Notes: generated by a model not told the origin, from the sequence alone. DNA of 64,000 nt from an uncultured Porphyromonadaceae bacterium (GCA_902461565.1 CABPYL010000014.1:4969-68968); one strand, 5' to 3'. Positions 20,101 through 27,342 are shown, numbered from the stretch's first letter. Numbers and translations: made by a program.

Positions 20101-20274
20101 CGCGTGCGTTCCGCTCGAAGTCAGGTTGTAGCCGCCGTCCTGCGGGATGCAGCGCGTTGTCAGGGTGAAATAGACCCCCGGCTCCGGCGGATTCGTCGGA
20201 TTGTAGTCGGCCTTTGCCGCCGCGCTTCCCGCGAGAAACGCAAGCAGCAAAAGCATTGTATTGAGTAACCTCAT
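14170..20274 (-). CDS. Giant exported repeat protein (InlB B-type and CHB_HEX_C_1-type repeats)
   Basis: 2034 residues with a signal peptide (MRLLNTMLLLLAFLAGSAAA). Residues about 30-300 hold three InlB B-like repeats, each ending with 'NFKYDP' or 'TFVYDP'-type motifs. Residues about 310-1450 hold fifteen repeats of about 76 residues with the chitobiase C-terminal-like motif 'IRYTLDGxEPTxxSxLYTxP', alternating in two types so that the real period is about 153 residues. The C-terminal 550 residues are unlike the repeats and end 'KGLYIVAGKKIMVK', a Bacteroidales C-terminal sorting-like end. It is probably a surface fibre or adhesin. The central repeats are nearly identical in DNA (see 17354-18730). 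The gene is in the middle of the exported-protein run. Confidence 0.75.
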   Translation of the reverse strand: MRLLNTMLLLLAFLAGSAAAKADYNPTNPPEPGVYFTLTTRCIPQDGGYNLTSSGTHAFGSNVYLNVYPNTGYRFTGWKDEDGNVLSTSTSFNYTMPSKDVTVTATFVYDPSNPTEPSTPVFKNESKIEFVTNPADAGYFSGNYNGTYEVGTNHNFYVYAHKGYRFANWTRDGAIVGTDSHLAYNIPKGDHTLVANFKYDPDSPGEPGKQHFYRKLNLLSNMDGAATLYGAGEYLDGTQNIHVSMNVNKYYTFVNWTDENGEVFSENKDFYLTMPNRNLTLTANFTYNYDPSNPGEPGTPNPGGSVGANMVAWPRMGMYDNTHVQILCETKGSTIHYTLDETDPTAASPVYTSPVYVGSNQLVKAIAYKEGMEDSPVVSYRVTAYKTQAPVYTFENKMVKITSETPGAVIRYTLDFTEPNAESEVYTGPFVPEENCRIKAYASKEGLTDSPVSIYVYRRAEHTLPAPTFSLNGEGKLVITPPVRGGKTYYTTDGNEPTESSTQYSGPITLTQNCTVKAYTVHINYFDSPVADYEVTGFANEAPAIAFENKRIKITCATEGAEIRYTLDGKEPTAESTLYTAPFLPAGDCTVKAIAIKAGMNNSKVTDYVFTRAEHTLPMPTFSLNGEGKLVITSAVADVEIRYTLNSTEPNASSPLYNEPITLTRNCTVKAYSTHKSLLDSPVADYVVNTFMSEAPAIAFENKMIRITCATEGAEIRYTLDGKEPTAESTLYTAPFLPAGDCTVKAIAIKAGMNNSKVTDYVFTRAEHTLPMPTFSLNGEGKLVITSAVADVEIRYTLNSTEPNASSPLYTEPIALTRNCTVKAYSTNASLLDSPVADYVVNTFTSEAPAIAFENKMIRITCATEGAEIRYTLDGKEPTAESTLYTAPFLPAGDCTVKAIAIKAGMNNSKVTDYVFTRAEHTLPMPTFSLNGEGKLVITSAVADVEIRYTMDSTEPNASSPLYTAPLTLTQNCTVKAYSTHKSLLDSPVADYVVDTFTSDAPKITFENRKITIACAIEGAVIRYTLDEKEPTAESTLYTAPFLPANDCTVKAFASKEGMNDSPSTSYVYRRAEHTLPAPTFGLNGEGKLVIAESVRDSKIRYTMDGSEPDSASNVYTAPLVLTRNCTVKAYSSHSNYFDSPTASYEVNTFTAVAPVITFENKNINITCATEDVLIRYTLDGSDPTVASTLYTEPFLPANDCTIKAYATKTGTNDSPVTSYVYRRAEHALAAPTFTLDGEGKLVIMPAMADGETRYTMDGTEPNATSTLYTEPIILTRNCTVKAYTTHAIYLDSPTANYVVDTFTSDAPIITFEDRKITIYCATEDAEIRYTIDGSEPTATSILYSGPFLPANDCTVKAYASKEGMKDSPVTSYVYIRAEHTVPAPTFALNEAKRLVIVPAMSGCESRYTTDGTEPEVSSRLYTEPIVLPDYGSVKAYSTLDNYFDSPVVEYVIAEHQEMPPTITADFRERVITIEHPDSLRVALTIDGETIEIETPHTMDVYPGMAYVSAVSLTEDADKLNSLPEGMELIFHERPELHFDGHTVYAAISGGDPMQEYADGILLFNGEIVSGGGPVQHYDVSDFGTAMSVVISDHAFRSDVAGMDIDFFNTGRKAGARNGHRLQEAFEDWGAGWDSTCLEVVGEVARADLQFISTLSELTSLQLNPDFITAENCDSVLAESRIETICSTAYPAGMLKGMQRLTTVMWPLGDANMPAGRISENGNPNILFWTTNSANAPEDARNIVVYSSIDGAFPDKGEAEEITLEAGYPFNAHRPIETKQVVFSKLFGQETVPGKCQGWETIALPFTPDRMFHESGTEIMPFSLWPGVDEAPRPFWLYTAAEGSDWQPAERIIAGMPYIISMPNNPDYIYYYNLAGRILFMASDVTLGTEDSAPLTTTWKSRDFTATFMPVEERGILSLNVNGEENGVSGSRFVPDAETLPFGAYAKDSGSLRSIPVFDDSGIALPSITESGLAVDSPAPGTIRISSLYDCRVAVTAITGITVATADVRAGETVRVDGLAKGLYIVAGKKIMVK
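17354..18730 (-). repeat. Three near-identical 459-bp tandem repeats inside the giant gene
   Basis: Each 459-bp unit encodes one A/B pair of the CHB_HEX_C_1-like repeats (153 residues). About 280 bp of each unit (for example 17451-17730, 17910-18189 and from 18369) are almost base-for-base identical, while repeats outside this block are diverged. This points to recent duplication or ongoing homogenisation. Confidence 0.85.
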
Positions 20275-20296
20275 AATATATGGGGGTGATTGTTTT

Positions 20297-23200
20297 TTAC
20301 TTCACGATAGTTTTCACGGTCTCGTCGTTAACTTTCACGATATAGATGCCTGCGGCGGCGGGAATCTCTGCCGTGCCGCTTTCGGCCTTGAGGTTGGCGA
20401 TCATTGTGCCGTCGGTTGCGTATACGGCCACCTTGGCGCCTGCGGGTGCGCTCACTGCTATATAGCCGGCGTTGCCGGTAACTTTCACGGGTGTTGCGTC
20501 AAGACTGCCCACTGTCGAGCTGCCGGGAGCGAAGCGGAGGGTGAAGCGCTTGTTGTCCGTTCCGGCCTTGGCGGCAGTGAAGTAGTAGTCGCCCATCGTC
20601 AGGTCGTGCTCTGTGCCGGTAACGGCGTCATATATCCATGCGCGGCGGTCGGCGCGGAGTGCCGAGATGTGGTATGTCTTGCCGGCTTCGGGCAGATATA
20701 CGCCGAGGGCCACGTTGCCGTCATCGTATGGGCGCTCGTTGATTGCCATCGGGTGGTTGTTGCCGCCGAAGGAGTACAGCTGTGCCACGCTGGCGTCCAT
20801 GCTCATGAATTTTGATGCGTCGCATTTGGTCTCGTAGGCCATCTGTGCCTCTTCGTTGAGCACTATGCGGGTGTAGTCCTCGGCTTCATCGCTGCCGTCG
20901 CGGAACAGTTCCAGGTTCAGTTTGTGGCGGTTCGGGTTCACTGTGGCGGCGCGGCGCGGCGCGCGTGTGCGGTCGATTGTTGTATTGATCTGTCGGCCAA
21001 CCAATGGCATAGTTGTTGTAAGGTCCGCATTGTCTTTCTGCACAAAGAACGGCTGCATCGGGCGGAGTACGAATGTATCGTCACCGCGGTCGCCGTCGTT
21101 CAGCGAGTATGCTCGGTATGTGCTGCCGTTCCATACTGTGATCGGCGCCTGCATGTCTATATAATAGATGTCGTAGTAGCAGGGATAGGGATTGGCGACG
21201 AAGTTCCAGCCTGCATGTTCGGGTGTCTCGCATGTGTTGTCGGCAAGAGGAAGGGTTACCTCGTTCGAGCCGAAGAACTTGTCATGCTCCGTAGTTGCTG
21301 CGGGCATGTATAGCCATCCGGCTGCCCTTGCCTGTATTATATAGCCTTCGCCCCTGTGGAGGGTGCCGTCGGCCGGAACATTTATCCAGTTGCCCGATGT
21401 TGCGTTTTCACTTGCGCGGCGTGCGCCGTCGTAGTAGCGTATCACCCACGAATCTGTAGCCGGGAAAGTGATATCGCTCATCTTCACGTCCGTTACGGGC
21501 GAGAAGAAATACCATGTGTTGCTGCTGGCTACATAGAAGCGGGTTTCAAGTTTGTTTGCCGTAACCTTATTACTCCTGCTAAGGAATGCCGCAGGTGCGG
21601 ATTCATTGGTATTATACGTAAAGGTATCGAAACCCTGTACAGCCAAGCTGTCCATAACGAGAGAGGCGCCCGTAATCATTTCAACGGAAGGCGTTCCGCG
21701 CATCACGTGGCTTTCGTCGAGCGTGAGCGAGCCGCGGATTGCCCAGTAATCGTTCACTGACGCTTCGTCGGAAACTTCTGCAGCCCTGAAATTGTACCAG
21801 TATGCGTCTGCTTTATATGCTGCATATGCGAAATCAGGTACAAGCAATTTAACGGATGCTTTATTTACACCGTAGAATGGATCTTCACTTATGGACGGAG
21901 GAGTGGCGCATGGAAGAACTACCGTTTCCAGCGCGGTGCAATTACGGAAATAGCTGTCCATGTTCCAGCAGTGTGAGGAGAGCCTTACTTCTTTAAGGGA
22001 TCTGCATTCATTTGCGAAACATTCGCCGAATGTGATGACTGACGCCGGTATATTAAGAGTTTCTATTGCAGTATAAGAAAACGCATATTTCCCAATTTTA
22101 GTTACGGTCTCGGGTATCTCGATGTTCCTGATATTATTGGCACCAGCAAAAGCTGACCTTTCTATAATAGTGGCTTTAGAGGGAATATTCACCTCTTCAA
22201 GTGAGTGGCAGTTGTATGCTATTAATGCTGGAACTGATGTCAAATTATCAGATAAATGAAGTTTCTTTAGCGATCCACATTCATAAAACAAATTACTTTG
22301 GTCATAGGAATCCTCGCTCCAGGAATCACTGTATCGTCCTATTTCCGTAACGGAATCAGGCATTATAAATTCTATTAATTTTGTCTGATAAAAAGTTTGG
22401 TAGTCTATATATGATAATTTTGAATCTTGTTCAAACGAGATAAATTGCAACGGAGTTTGATACCATGCACTAACTCCTATTCTTTCTACTGATGCAGGAA
22501 TATTTATTTGGTAAAAATCCGTTCCTCGGAAAGCGTTATCGCCTATTTTTGTAAGGGTCTCGGGAAGCATTACTGTACTCAGATGTGAAAGTCCTCGCAT
22601 ACCCTCGTTCGGGATTTCAGTTATATTGGTACCTGTGAAGTCGATTGCGGTGGCTCCGGTGAGCTGCTTTACGGTAGCCCAGTCATCTGCGTTCATAGCA
22701 CCGTTTATCTTTACTAATTCTGCATCCTGAAGATTCTTGTCGCCGAGAGCCTGAAGCATACGCACGCCGAGTTCTCCGGGATTATTGAGTGTTGCCTCAT
22801 ACCATGTCTGATCCAGACGCACATTACGGATTTCGGTTATATAATTACTGCTGCGGGATCCCTGCCAGTTCGCGAATTCAATAGTATGGGTGCCGGGATA
22901 TAATACTACAGAACTATATTGCCAGTTCTCGGATGCAAAGGTGTTGCGCAATACGCCGTCAATATATACTTTTGTATTATAATAATCAGAATAACCGCGA
23001 TAATCTCTAATTTCAAAAGAGAAAAGCGAAGCCTTGTCTATAGTGAAAGTAGTCGAAATCTTGGACGATGCTTCGCCATCAATATAATTTGTGGTGGATC
23101 TGATATAGCCTGTCCCTGTAATCCACATATTGTCAGGGTCATTTTCGAAAGTGATAGGTAGCGACCCTTCTTTCAGACACGCAGTTTCCAGTTCCCTGCA

Positions 23201-23704
23201 TTCCAAGACCTTCAGATCGCGGATGGCAGAGTTATATCTTTCGTCATCATAATTGGCTCGGGTCGATACTGAAACAAATTCAACTGTATGGCTTCCAACT
23301 GGTAACAAGAATCTAAATGATTCCCAATTATAATAATAGTTGTGTGCTTTTTCTTCTCCATCTATTTTAATAGCAAGATAATCTTGGCCAGAGTAATAGT
23401 AATATCTCCACGCTGAGAATGTTATTTCAGTAGGGTATGATGATGTATATGTGAAACTTAATGTTGATGTGAAGTTCGAGTCGTCTTTCGACTCCGGAGT
23501 TTGTATGTAGTTTGCGCCATCTGGAATTCTCCACGGATGTGCCGCATCGTTTGTCCATGTGGGAGGCAGGGAGCCTTCAACGAGGATTGCGGTGTTGATA
23601 TCGTCGGATTCGAGTGCGGTGGCGGTAGATATACCGAATACCACAAGCAGCAGTATGGCAATAAAGCGATACTGTGCGCCATTGAAATGCAAAAAATGTT
23701 TCAT
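20297..23704 (-). CDS. BspA-like leucine-rich repeat surface protein with C-terminal sorting motif
   Basis: 1135 residues from the internal start MKHFLHFNGAQYRF, chosen because it begins a signal peptide ('FIAILLLVVFGIS') and sits about 100 bp after a good promoter; the frame is open 23 codons further. Two carbohydrate-binding-like beta domains lie in the first 330 residues. LRR_5/BspA repeats follow at about 370-640 ('LTKIGDNAFRGTDFYQINIP', then 'SVTEIGRY' and 'VTKIGKYAFSYTAIETLNIP'). A C-terminal region ends 'AGIYIVKVNDETVKTIVK', a T9SS-type sorting-like end. BspA-like proteins bind host matrix or other bacteria. It is the first gene of the five-gene run; the next starts 22 bp downstream. 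Confidence 0.8.
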   Translation of the reverse strand: MKHFLHFNGAQYRFIAILLLVVFGISTATALESDDINTAILVEGSLPPTWTNDAAHPWRIPDGANYIQTPESKDDSNFTSTLSFTYTSSYPTEITFSAWRYYYYSGQDYLAIKIDGEEKAHNYYYNWESFRFLLPVGSHTVEFVSVSTRANYDDERYNSAIRDLKVLECRELETACLKEGSLPITFENDPDNMWITGTGYIRSTTNYIDGEASSKISTTFTIDKASLFSFEIRDYRGYSDYYNTKVYIDGVLRNTFASENWQYSSVVLYPGTHTIEFANWQGSRSSNYITEIRNVRLDQTWYEATLNNPGELGVRMLQALGDKNLQDAELVKINGAMNADDWATVKQLTGATAIDFTGTNITEIPNEGMRGLSHLSTVMLPETLTKIGDNAFRGTDFYQINIPASVERIGVSAWYQTPLQFISFEQDSKLSYIDYQTFYQTKLIEFIMPDSVTEIGRYSDSWSEDSYDQSNLFYECGSLKKLHLSDNLTSVPALIAYNCHSLEEVNIPSKATIIERSAFAGANNIRNIEIPETVTKIGKYAFSYTAIETLNIPASVITFGECFANECRSLKEVRLSSHCWNMDSYFRNCTALETVVLPCATPPSISEDPFYGVNKASVKLLVPDFAYAAYKADAYWYNFRAAEVSDEASVNDYWAIRGSLTLDESHVMRGTPSVEMITGASLVMDSLAVQGFDTFTYNTNESAPAAFLSRSNKVTANKLETRFYVASSNTWYFFSPVTDVKMSDITFPATDSWVIRYYDGARRASENATSGNWINVPADGTLHRGEGYIIQARAAGWLYMPAATTEHDKFFGSNEVTLPLADNTCETPEHAGWNFVANPYPCYYDIYYIDMQAPITVWNGSTYRAYSLNDGDRGDDTFVLRPMQPFFVQKDNADLTTTMPLVGRQINTTIDRTRAPRRAATVNPNRHKLNLELFRDGSDEAEDYTRIVLNEEAQMAYETKCDASKFMSMDASVAQLYSFGGNNHPMAINERPYDDGNVALGVYLPEAGKTYHISALRADRRAWIYDAVTGTEHDLTMGDYYFTAAKAGTDNKRFTLRFAPGSSTVGSLDATPVKVTGNAGYIAVSAPAGAKVAVYATDGTMIANLKAESGTAEIPAAAGIYIVKVNDETVKTIVK

Positions 23705-23802
23705 ATATGTGATAATGATTTGTAAGCGACTTATTTTCCCCAAAAACATGAGGCTTGCCGCCTCTCGGTCCACGCCTGAACCTTAAAGCGGTCTTAAAAA
23801 GG

Positions 23803-23844
23803 CAAAATTAATGTAAATATTCTGATATTGCAACATTTATGTTG
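23803..23844 (-). promoter_or_regulatory. Promoter of the exported-protein operon with overlapping palindrome
   Basis: On the minus strand TTG (23833-23831), a 20-bp spacer and TAATTTTG (23810-23803) fit the Bacteroidetes promoter. The -33 box lies inside the inverted repeat caacat-tt-atgttg (23831-23844), a possible operator. Confidence 0.6.
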
Positions 23845-23856
23845 TAAAACATAAAA

Positions 23857-23955
23857 ACGATAGAATATGAATTATTAACGCCGGACAACGGCATTTTTCA
23901 ATTAACCATTCCCTTTTGCGTACATCTTTCCCGAGCGGGAAAAACGCCGGACAAA
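23857..23955. repeat. Dispersed intergenic element, copy B
   Basis: Related to 8477-8572 over about 95 bp, with the identical 23-bp core at 23912-23934. The motif ACGCCGGACAA occurs twice, in direct orientation, at each side of the core (about 23879-23889 and 23944-23954). On the minus strand the core ATG opens a 7-codon frame MYAKGNG followed by a stop. It lies between the BspA-like operon and the phage-like module. Confidence 0.6.
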
Positions 23956-23972
23956 CGCAGAGGGCGCAGCGG

Positions 23973-23980
23973 TAACTTTG
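23973..23980 (+). promoter_or_regulatory. Possible -7 promoter element of the capsid/portal module
   Basis: TAACTTTG matches TAnnTTTG, 30 bp before the ATG at 24011. No TTTG is found 19-21 bp upstream, so the promoter is weak or depends on the preceding repeated element. Confidence 0.35.
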
Positions 23981-24010
23981 CATCGTCAACCAAAGAAAAC
24001 AAACACAACA

Positions 24011-24166
24011 ATGGACACCCCAAAACCATCCCACAAGCCTCCAGAAGAAACAGAGGAAGCACTCAAAAACGACGAACCGACACCTGCCGAAGAAAGCATC
24101 CCCGTTGCAAGCACCATTTTCTTCGGCGAGCCACAGCCCGATTTCTGGGACGAGAACTTTTTCTAA
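24011..24166 (+). CDS. Small acidic, Pro-rich protein of the phage-like module
   Basis: 51 residues (MDTPKPSHKPPEETEEALKN...). Low complexity, acidic and proline-rich, ending 'PDFWDENFF'. It starts 30 bp after a -7-like box and ends 27 bp before the capsid-like gene. I do not recognise it. Short acidic proteins before a capsid gene can be scaffold or decoration remnants, but nothing in the sequence proves this. It could also be non-coding leader. Confidence 0.4.
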   Translation: MDTPKPSHKPPEETEEALKNDEPTPAEESIPVASTIFFGEPQPDFWDENFF

Positions 24167-24193
24167 ATCACCAACCGACAAACAGCAAACAAG

Positions 24194-25414
24194 ATGACAA
24201 CACACATTTCCGGACAACCGGTAACAGTAGAAAACCTTAAAGAAGAATCGCCCGCGCTGATGCGCAACGCCATAGACCAGCACATTGTAAAAATACGCCC
24301 TATGTCTACGCCTGTCGACCAGCTGTCGCGCTGCGGAAGCTGCCGCCACGCCGACGCAATGACCATCGACTACTTCTCGGTCGATACCAAACCCACCGAA
24401 ACAGAGCTGAAATCGCGCAGCTCCGCGGGCTACGGCAACAAGTATTCGCCCGAACTGTATACATTCGATCTTCATCCCGCAGACGATACAATCTTCGAAG
24501 TGTCCGAGACCATTCTTGTGCCGGATGTGCTCGACGGCAATCCCCTGGTGCTGTACTGCGTGGCAAAAGACGGCAAAGGCACCGTTACCGTGGCACCGGT
24601 AAACATACCGTTCACAGGCAACGACGGTCCCGAGATGCCGGAGCTGCCGACGGGCACAAAACTTATCCGCATGGGGCGTGCCGCCTCTGAACTCGACGTG
24701 CAGACTGCCCAGTTCTCGGCCATACCGCAGAAGGCGACCAACAATTGCCAGATTTTCAAAATGCAGGTGGAACAGAGCACTTTCGCAAAAATCGCCGACA
24801 AGGAGGTTGGCTGGAACTTCAGCGACCAGGAGGAAGCCGCGATAATCGACATGCGTCTGGGCATGGAGAAGAGTTTTCTGTTCGGCGCCCGCGCAAAGAT
24901 TTTCGATACTCGCAAGCGCGAGTACCTGTACCTTACCGGCGGAATATGGAACCAGACCGACCGCGAGTTCACATTAGACACCGCCGCGCTTACCGAGGAC
25001 ACTCTCATCGACCTTTGCAGCGCGGCCTTCACCGGCAACAACGGCAGCAAACGAAAGATTCTTATTGCCGGAACCGGTCTGTTGGAAGCTATCAGCAAGC
25101 TATCGGTAACACGAATTCTCCGCGGCACAGAAACACGGACCAAATGGGGCCTCGAATTCAAGGAATTAGTATCCAACTTCGGCACGCTGTATCTGCTGCA
25201 TTCTGAAATCTTCGACCAGTGCGGCCACCGCAACGACGGTTTCATAATCGACCCGAACTACATGACAAAGTATGTTCACGTTCCCTTCCGCGCCGAACAG
25301 CTCGACCTGCGCAGCTCCGGACAGCGAAACACCGATGCTGTTGTACTCACCGAGGCTTCGTGCCTTGTACTCCGCTATCCCAAGGCTCACCTTAAAGTGA
25401 AGAACGCCGCCTGA
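24194..25414 (+). CDS. Phage major capsid protein-like (DUF5309/SU10-type)
   Basis: 406 residues, intact. The N-terminal part has 'ALMRNAIDQHIVKIRPMSTP' and 'VDQLSRCGSCRHADAMTIDY', a start I associate with capsid proteins of Bacteroidales phages. The middle and C-terminal parts fit the HK97-fold DUF5309 family: 'NCQIFKMQVEQSTFAKIAD', 'FLFGARAKIFDTRKREYLYL', then 'TGGIWNQ', 'KRKILIAGTGLLEAI', 'FGTLYLLHSEIFD' and 'DGFIIDPNYMTKYVHVPFR'. There is no signal peptide. No protease or scaffold gene is adjacent. Base composition and codon choice look like the surrounding host genes, so the gene is either long resident or under selection. It is followed by a strong hairpin and two more genes. Confidence 0.72.
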   Translation: MTTHISGQPVTVENLKEESPALMRNAIDQHIVKIRPMSTPVDQLSRCGSCRHADAMTIDYFSVDTKPTETELKSRSSAGYGNKYSPELYTFDLHPADDTIFEVSETILVPDVLDGNPLVLYCVAKDGKGTVTVAPVNIPFTGNDGPEMPELPTGTKLIRMGRAASELDVQTAQFSAIPQKATNNCQIFKMQVEQSTFAKIADKEVGWNFSDQEEAAIIDMRLGMEKSFLFGARAKIFDTRKREYLYLTGGIWNQTDREFTLDTAALTEDTLIDLCSAAFTGNNGSKRKILIAGTGLLEAISKLSVTRILRGTETRTKWGLEFKELVSNFGTLYLLHSEIFDQCGHRNDGFIIDPNYMTKYVHVPFRAEQLDLRSSGQRNTDAVVLTEASCLVLRYPKAHLKVKNAA

Positions 25415-25422
25415 CAAACCAG

Positions 25423-25460
25423 AGAGGATGTTGGAAAACTTTGGTTTTGCAACATCCTCT
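25423..25460. terminator. Long hairpin between the capsid-like gene and the next gene
   Basis: A 17-bp stem with one G-G mismatch and loop TTTG (25423-25439 with 25444-25460) in the 61-bp gap. There is no T-run after it. It probably attenuates read-through or protects the 3' end of the capsid message, as expected where a capsid gene must be made in excess. Confidence 0.6.
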
Positions 25461-25475
25461 ATATACCTATTATAT

Positions 25476-26033
25476 ATGAAGATTACAAAAAGCACTGCAG
25501 AACTGCGCGAATATGTGCGCACACTGGCCGGACTTACGCCCATGCGGGCAGACTGCGTGATTGAATACACCGACGGCATCGACGTAGACGCAATGATAGA
25601 CTCACGCCTGCGCCAGTGGTACATAAAACTGCTTGCCGAGGGTCCGCGCGAACTTCTTGCAGAACAGGATCTGGCTGCCGACGCCAGTGTTTCTGTCGGT
25701 GGCGCCCCGGCATACGGCTGTACCGTACGGTTGCCCGGGTCGTGCGTACGCGTGTTCGAGCTTAAGCTGTCATCCTGGCAGCATCCGGTGGCAATCCTTG
25801 GCGCAGAAGCACTCGGAAAGGTGGTGGAATGCCAGAGAAATCCTTTTACGCGTGCTACTCCCGAATCGCCGGTTGCGGTTATGGCACCGGGAGGACGATC
25901 GGTGTTCGCCTGGCCTGCCGACACAACCGTAGCGGCCCTATCAGGTGTTTCCGATACCGACGACGGAACGTATTCTATGGACGAGGCGGCACTGGACCGG
26001 CTCGAAAATTTTGCCAAAACCCTTGACTACTGA
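25476..26033 (+). CDS. Unknown protein of the phage-like module
   Basis: 185 residues from the ATG at 25476. The upstream extension to 25428 overlaps the hairpin, so the internal start MKITKSTAELREYV is preferred. I recognise no domain. The N-terminal 60 residues are helical and charged ('DAMIDSRLRQWYIKLLAEGP'), and the rest is beta-rich with 'SPVAVMAPGGRSVFAWPADT'. There is no signal peptide or TM segment. It lies 4 bp before the portal-like gene, so a structural role such as a head-completion or connector protein is plausible but only positional. Confidence 0.55.
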   Translation: MKITKSTAELREYVRTLAGLTPMRADCVIEYTDGIDVDAMIDSRLRQWYIKLLAEGPRELLAEQDLAADASVSVGGAPAYGCTVRLPGSCVRVFELKLSSWQHPVAILGAEALGKVVECQRNPFTRATPESPVAVMAPGGRSVFAWPADTTVAALSGVSDTDDGTYSMDEAALDRLENFAKTLDY

Positions 26034-26037
26034 CACC

Positions 26038-27342
26038 ATGTCCAAAGAAATCATCACACAAGCCTACAATGCCTGGAGCCGATGCGCCGACATACGCAAC
26101 CGGCGTCAGCGATGCAAGCGCTACACCTACGGCGACCAATGGGGCGACATCGTACGCGACAACCTGGGCAAACTGCACGTAGAAAGCGAACTAATCCGCA
26201 CATCGGGCAACCGGCCCGTCATCAACAATCTTATCCGGCAGCTGGTAAAGACAATAATAGGCCGTTTCCGCGCCGAGCAGACGGAAAACGGCGCTTATAC
26301 TGCAACCGGGCTGCGTGCCGTGGCCGAGAGCAACGCGCTGCCGGAGATAGACAGCCGGATGTTCGAGGAATTTCTTATTTCCGGCTGTGCCGTGCAGCGA
26401 ATCGCCGCCGACGGCGCCTGCGGACGCAGCGGACTGTGCGTGCACAATGTGGATTTCCGCAAATTCTTCGTGAACGCCTTCTCCGACCCCCGCGGATGGG
26501 ATATAAATCTTATCGGTCAGCTCCACGACATGACATTCCCGGAACTGGCGAGCCGGTTCGCACGCGGCTCGCGTGCACGCGCCGAGGTTCTGCGGGAACT
26601 CTATGCCGGCAAGGCAGCGCCCGACGAGGTCGGCAATACAATAGGAGGCGCCGGGGCCGACGTTGATTTCTTTACCCCGCACGCCGCAGGACAGTGTCGC
26701 GTGGCAGAAGTGTGGACACTGGACGCTACCGGCAGGCGTAAAGGCGACAGCCTGAATTACAGTTTCCGCTGGCACTGCAGATGGCTGACACCGGATGGCA
26801 CGCTGCTCCAAGAATATGACTCGCCTTTCGCCCACGGCTCACATCCGTACGCCGTAAAATTCTATCCTTTGACCGACGGCGAGGTCCATTCCTTTGTAGA
26901 AGACATCCTGGATCAGCAGAAAGGAATAAACCGCATGCTGGTACTGATAGACCGGATGATAGCATCCTCGGCCAAAGGTGTGCTCCTTTTCCCGTGCGAC
27001 CAGCTTGTAGAGGGCATGACATGGACCGACGTATGCCGGCGGTGGGCGCAGGCCGACGGTGTTATTCCGGTAACAGGCCGTGGCGAACATCTGCCGCAGC
27101 AGGTGATGAACAATCCGGGCGACACCGGCGCCTACCAGTACCTGCAGCTGCAGATGAAGCTGTTCGACAACATCTCCGGCGTGAGCGAATCGCTCACAGG
27201 CCACGCATCGGCCAGCGCACGGGGCGCCGAACTGTACGAGAGCCAGGTACGCAACGCCACCATCGCCCTTGGCGACATCTTCGAGACCTTCGGCGCTTTC
27301 CTCGCCGGACGCAATGCCAAAATCCTTGCAACAAAAGCGTAG
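26038..27342 (+). CDS. Phage portal protein-like
   Basis: 434 residues from ATG 26038, 4 bp after the preceding stop. Portal-like features are an N-terminal 'RCKRYTYGDQW', 'SGNRPVINNLIRQLVKTIIG', 'RKFFVNAFSDPRGWDINLIG', 'AHGSHPYAVKFYPLTDGEVH', 'FVEDILDQQKGINRMLVLID' and the late helix 'GVSESLTGHASASARGAELY'. These match the order of elements in P22/crAss-type portals from Bacteroidetes phages. The protein ends shortly after the long helix ('FLAGRNAKILATKA'), where most portals continue, so it may be C-terminally truncated. No terminase gene precedes it, and here the capsid gene comes before the portal gene, opposite to the common phage order. Confidence 0.68.
   Translation: MSKEIITQAYNAWSRCADIRNRRQRCKRYTYGDQWGDIVRDNLGKLHVESELIRTSGNRPVINNLIRQLVKTIIGRFRAEQTENGAYTATGLRAVAESNALPEIDSRMFEEFLISGCAVQRIAADGACGRSGLCVHNVDFRKFFVNAFSDPRGWDINLIGQLHDMTFPELASRFARGSRARAEVLRELYAGKAAPDEVGNTIGGAGADVDFFTPHAAGQCRVAEVWTLDATGRRKGDSLNYSFRWHCRWLTPDGTLLQEYDSPFAHGSHPYAVKFYPLTDGEVHSFVEDILDQQKGINRMLVLIDRMIASSAKGVLLFPCDQLVEGMTWTDVCRRWAQADGVIPVTGRGEHLPQQVMNNPGDTGAYQYLQLQMKLFDNISGVSESLTGHASASARGAELYESQVRNATIALGDIFETFGAFLAGRNAKILATKA

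Larger units (their letters stand above)
23705..24010. other. 306-bp divergent intergenic region
   Basis: It holds, from left to right, the leader of the BspA-like gene, its minus-strand promoter with an overlapping palindrome (23803-23844), copy B of the dispersed element (23857-23955) and a TAACTTTG -7-like box on the plus strand (23973-23980). I see no gene in it. Confidence 0.6.

Noticed and set aside
23837..24475. 212-codon minus-strand frame across the capsid leader
   Set aside because: It crosses the dispersed element and the 5' part of the capsid gene; Cys/Phe-rich with no recognisable start region.
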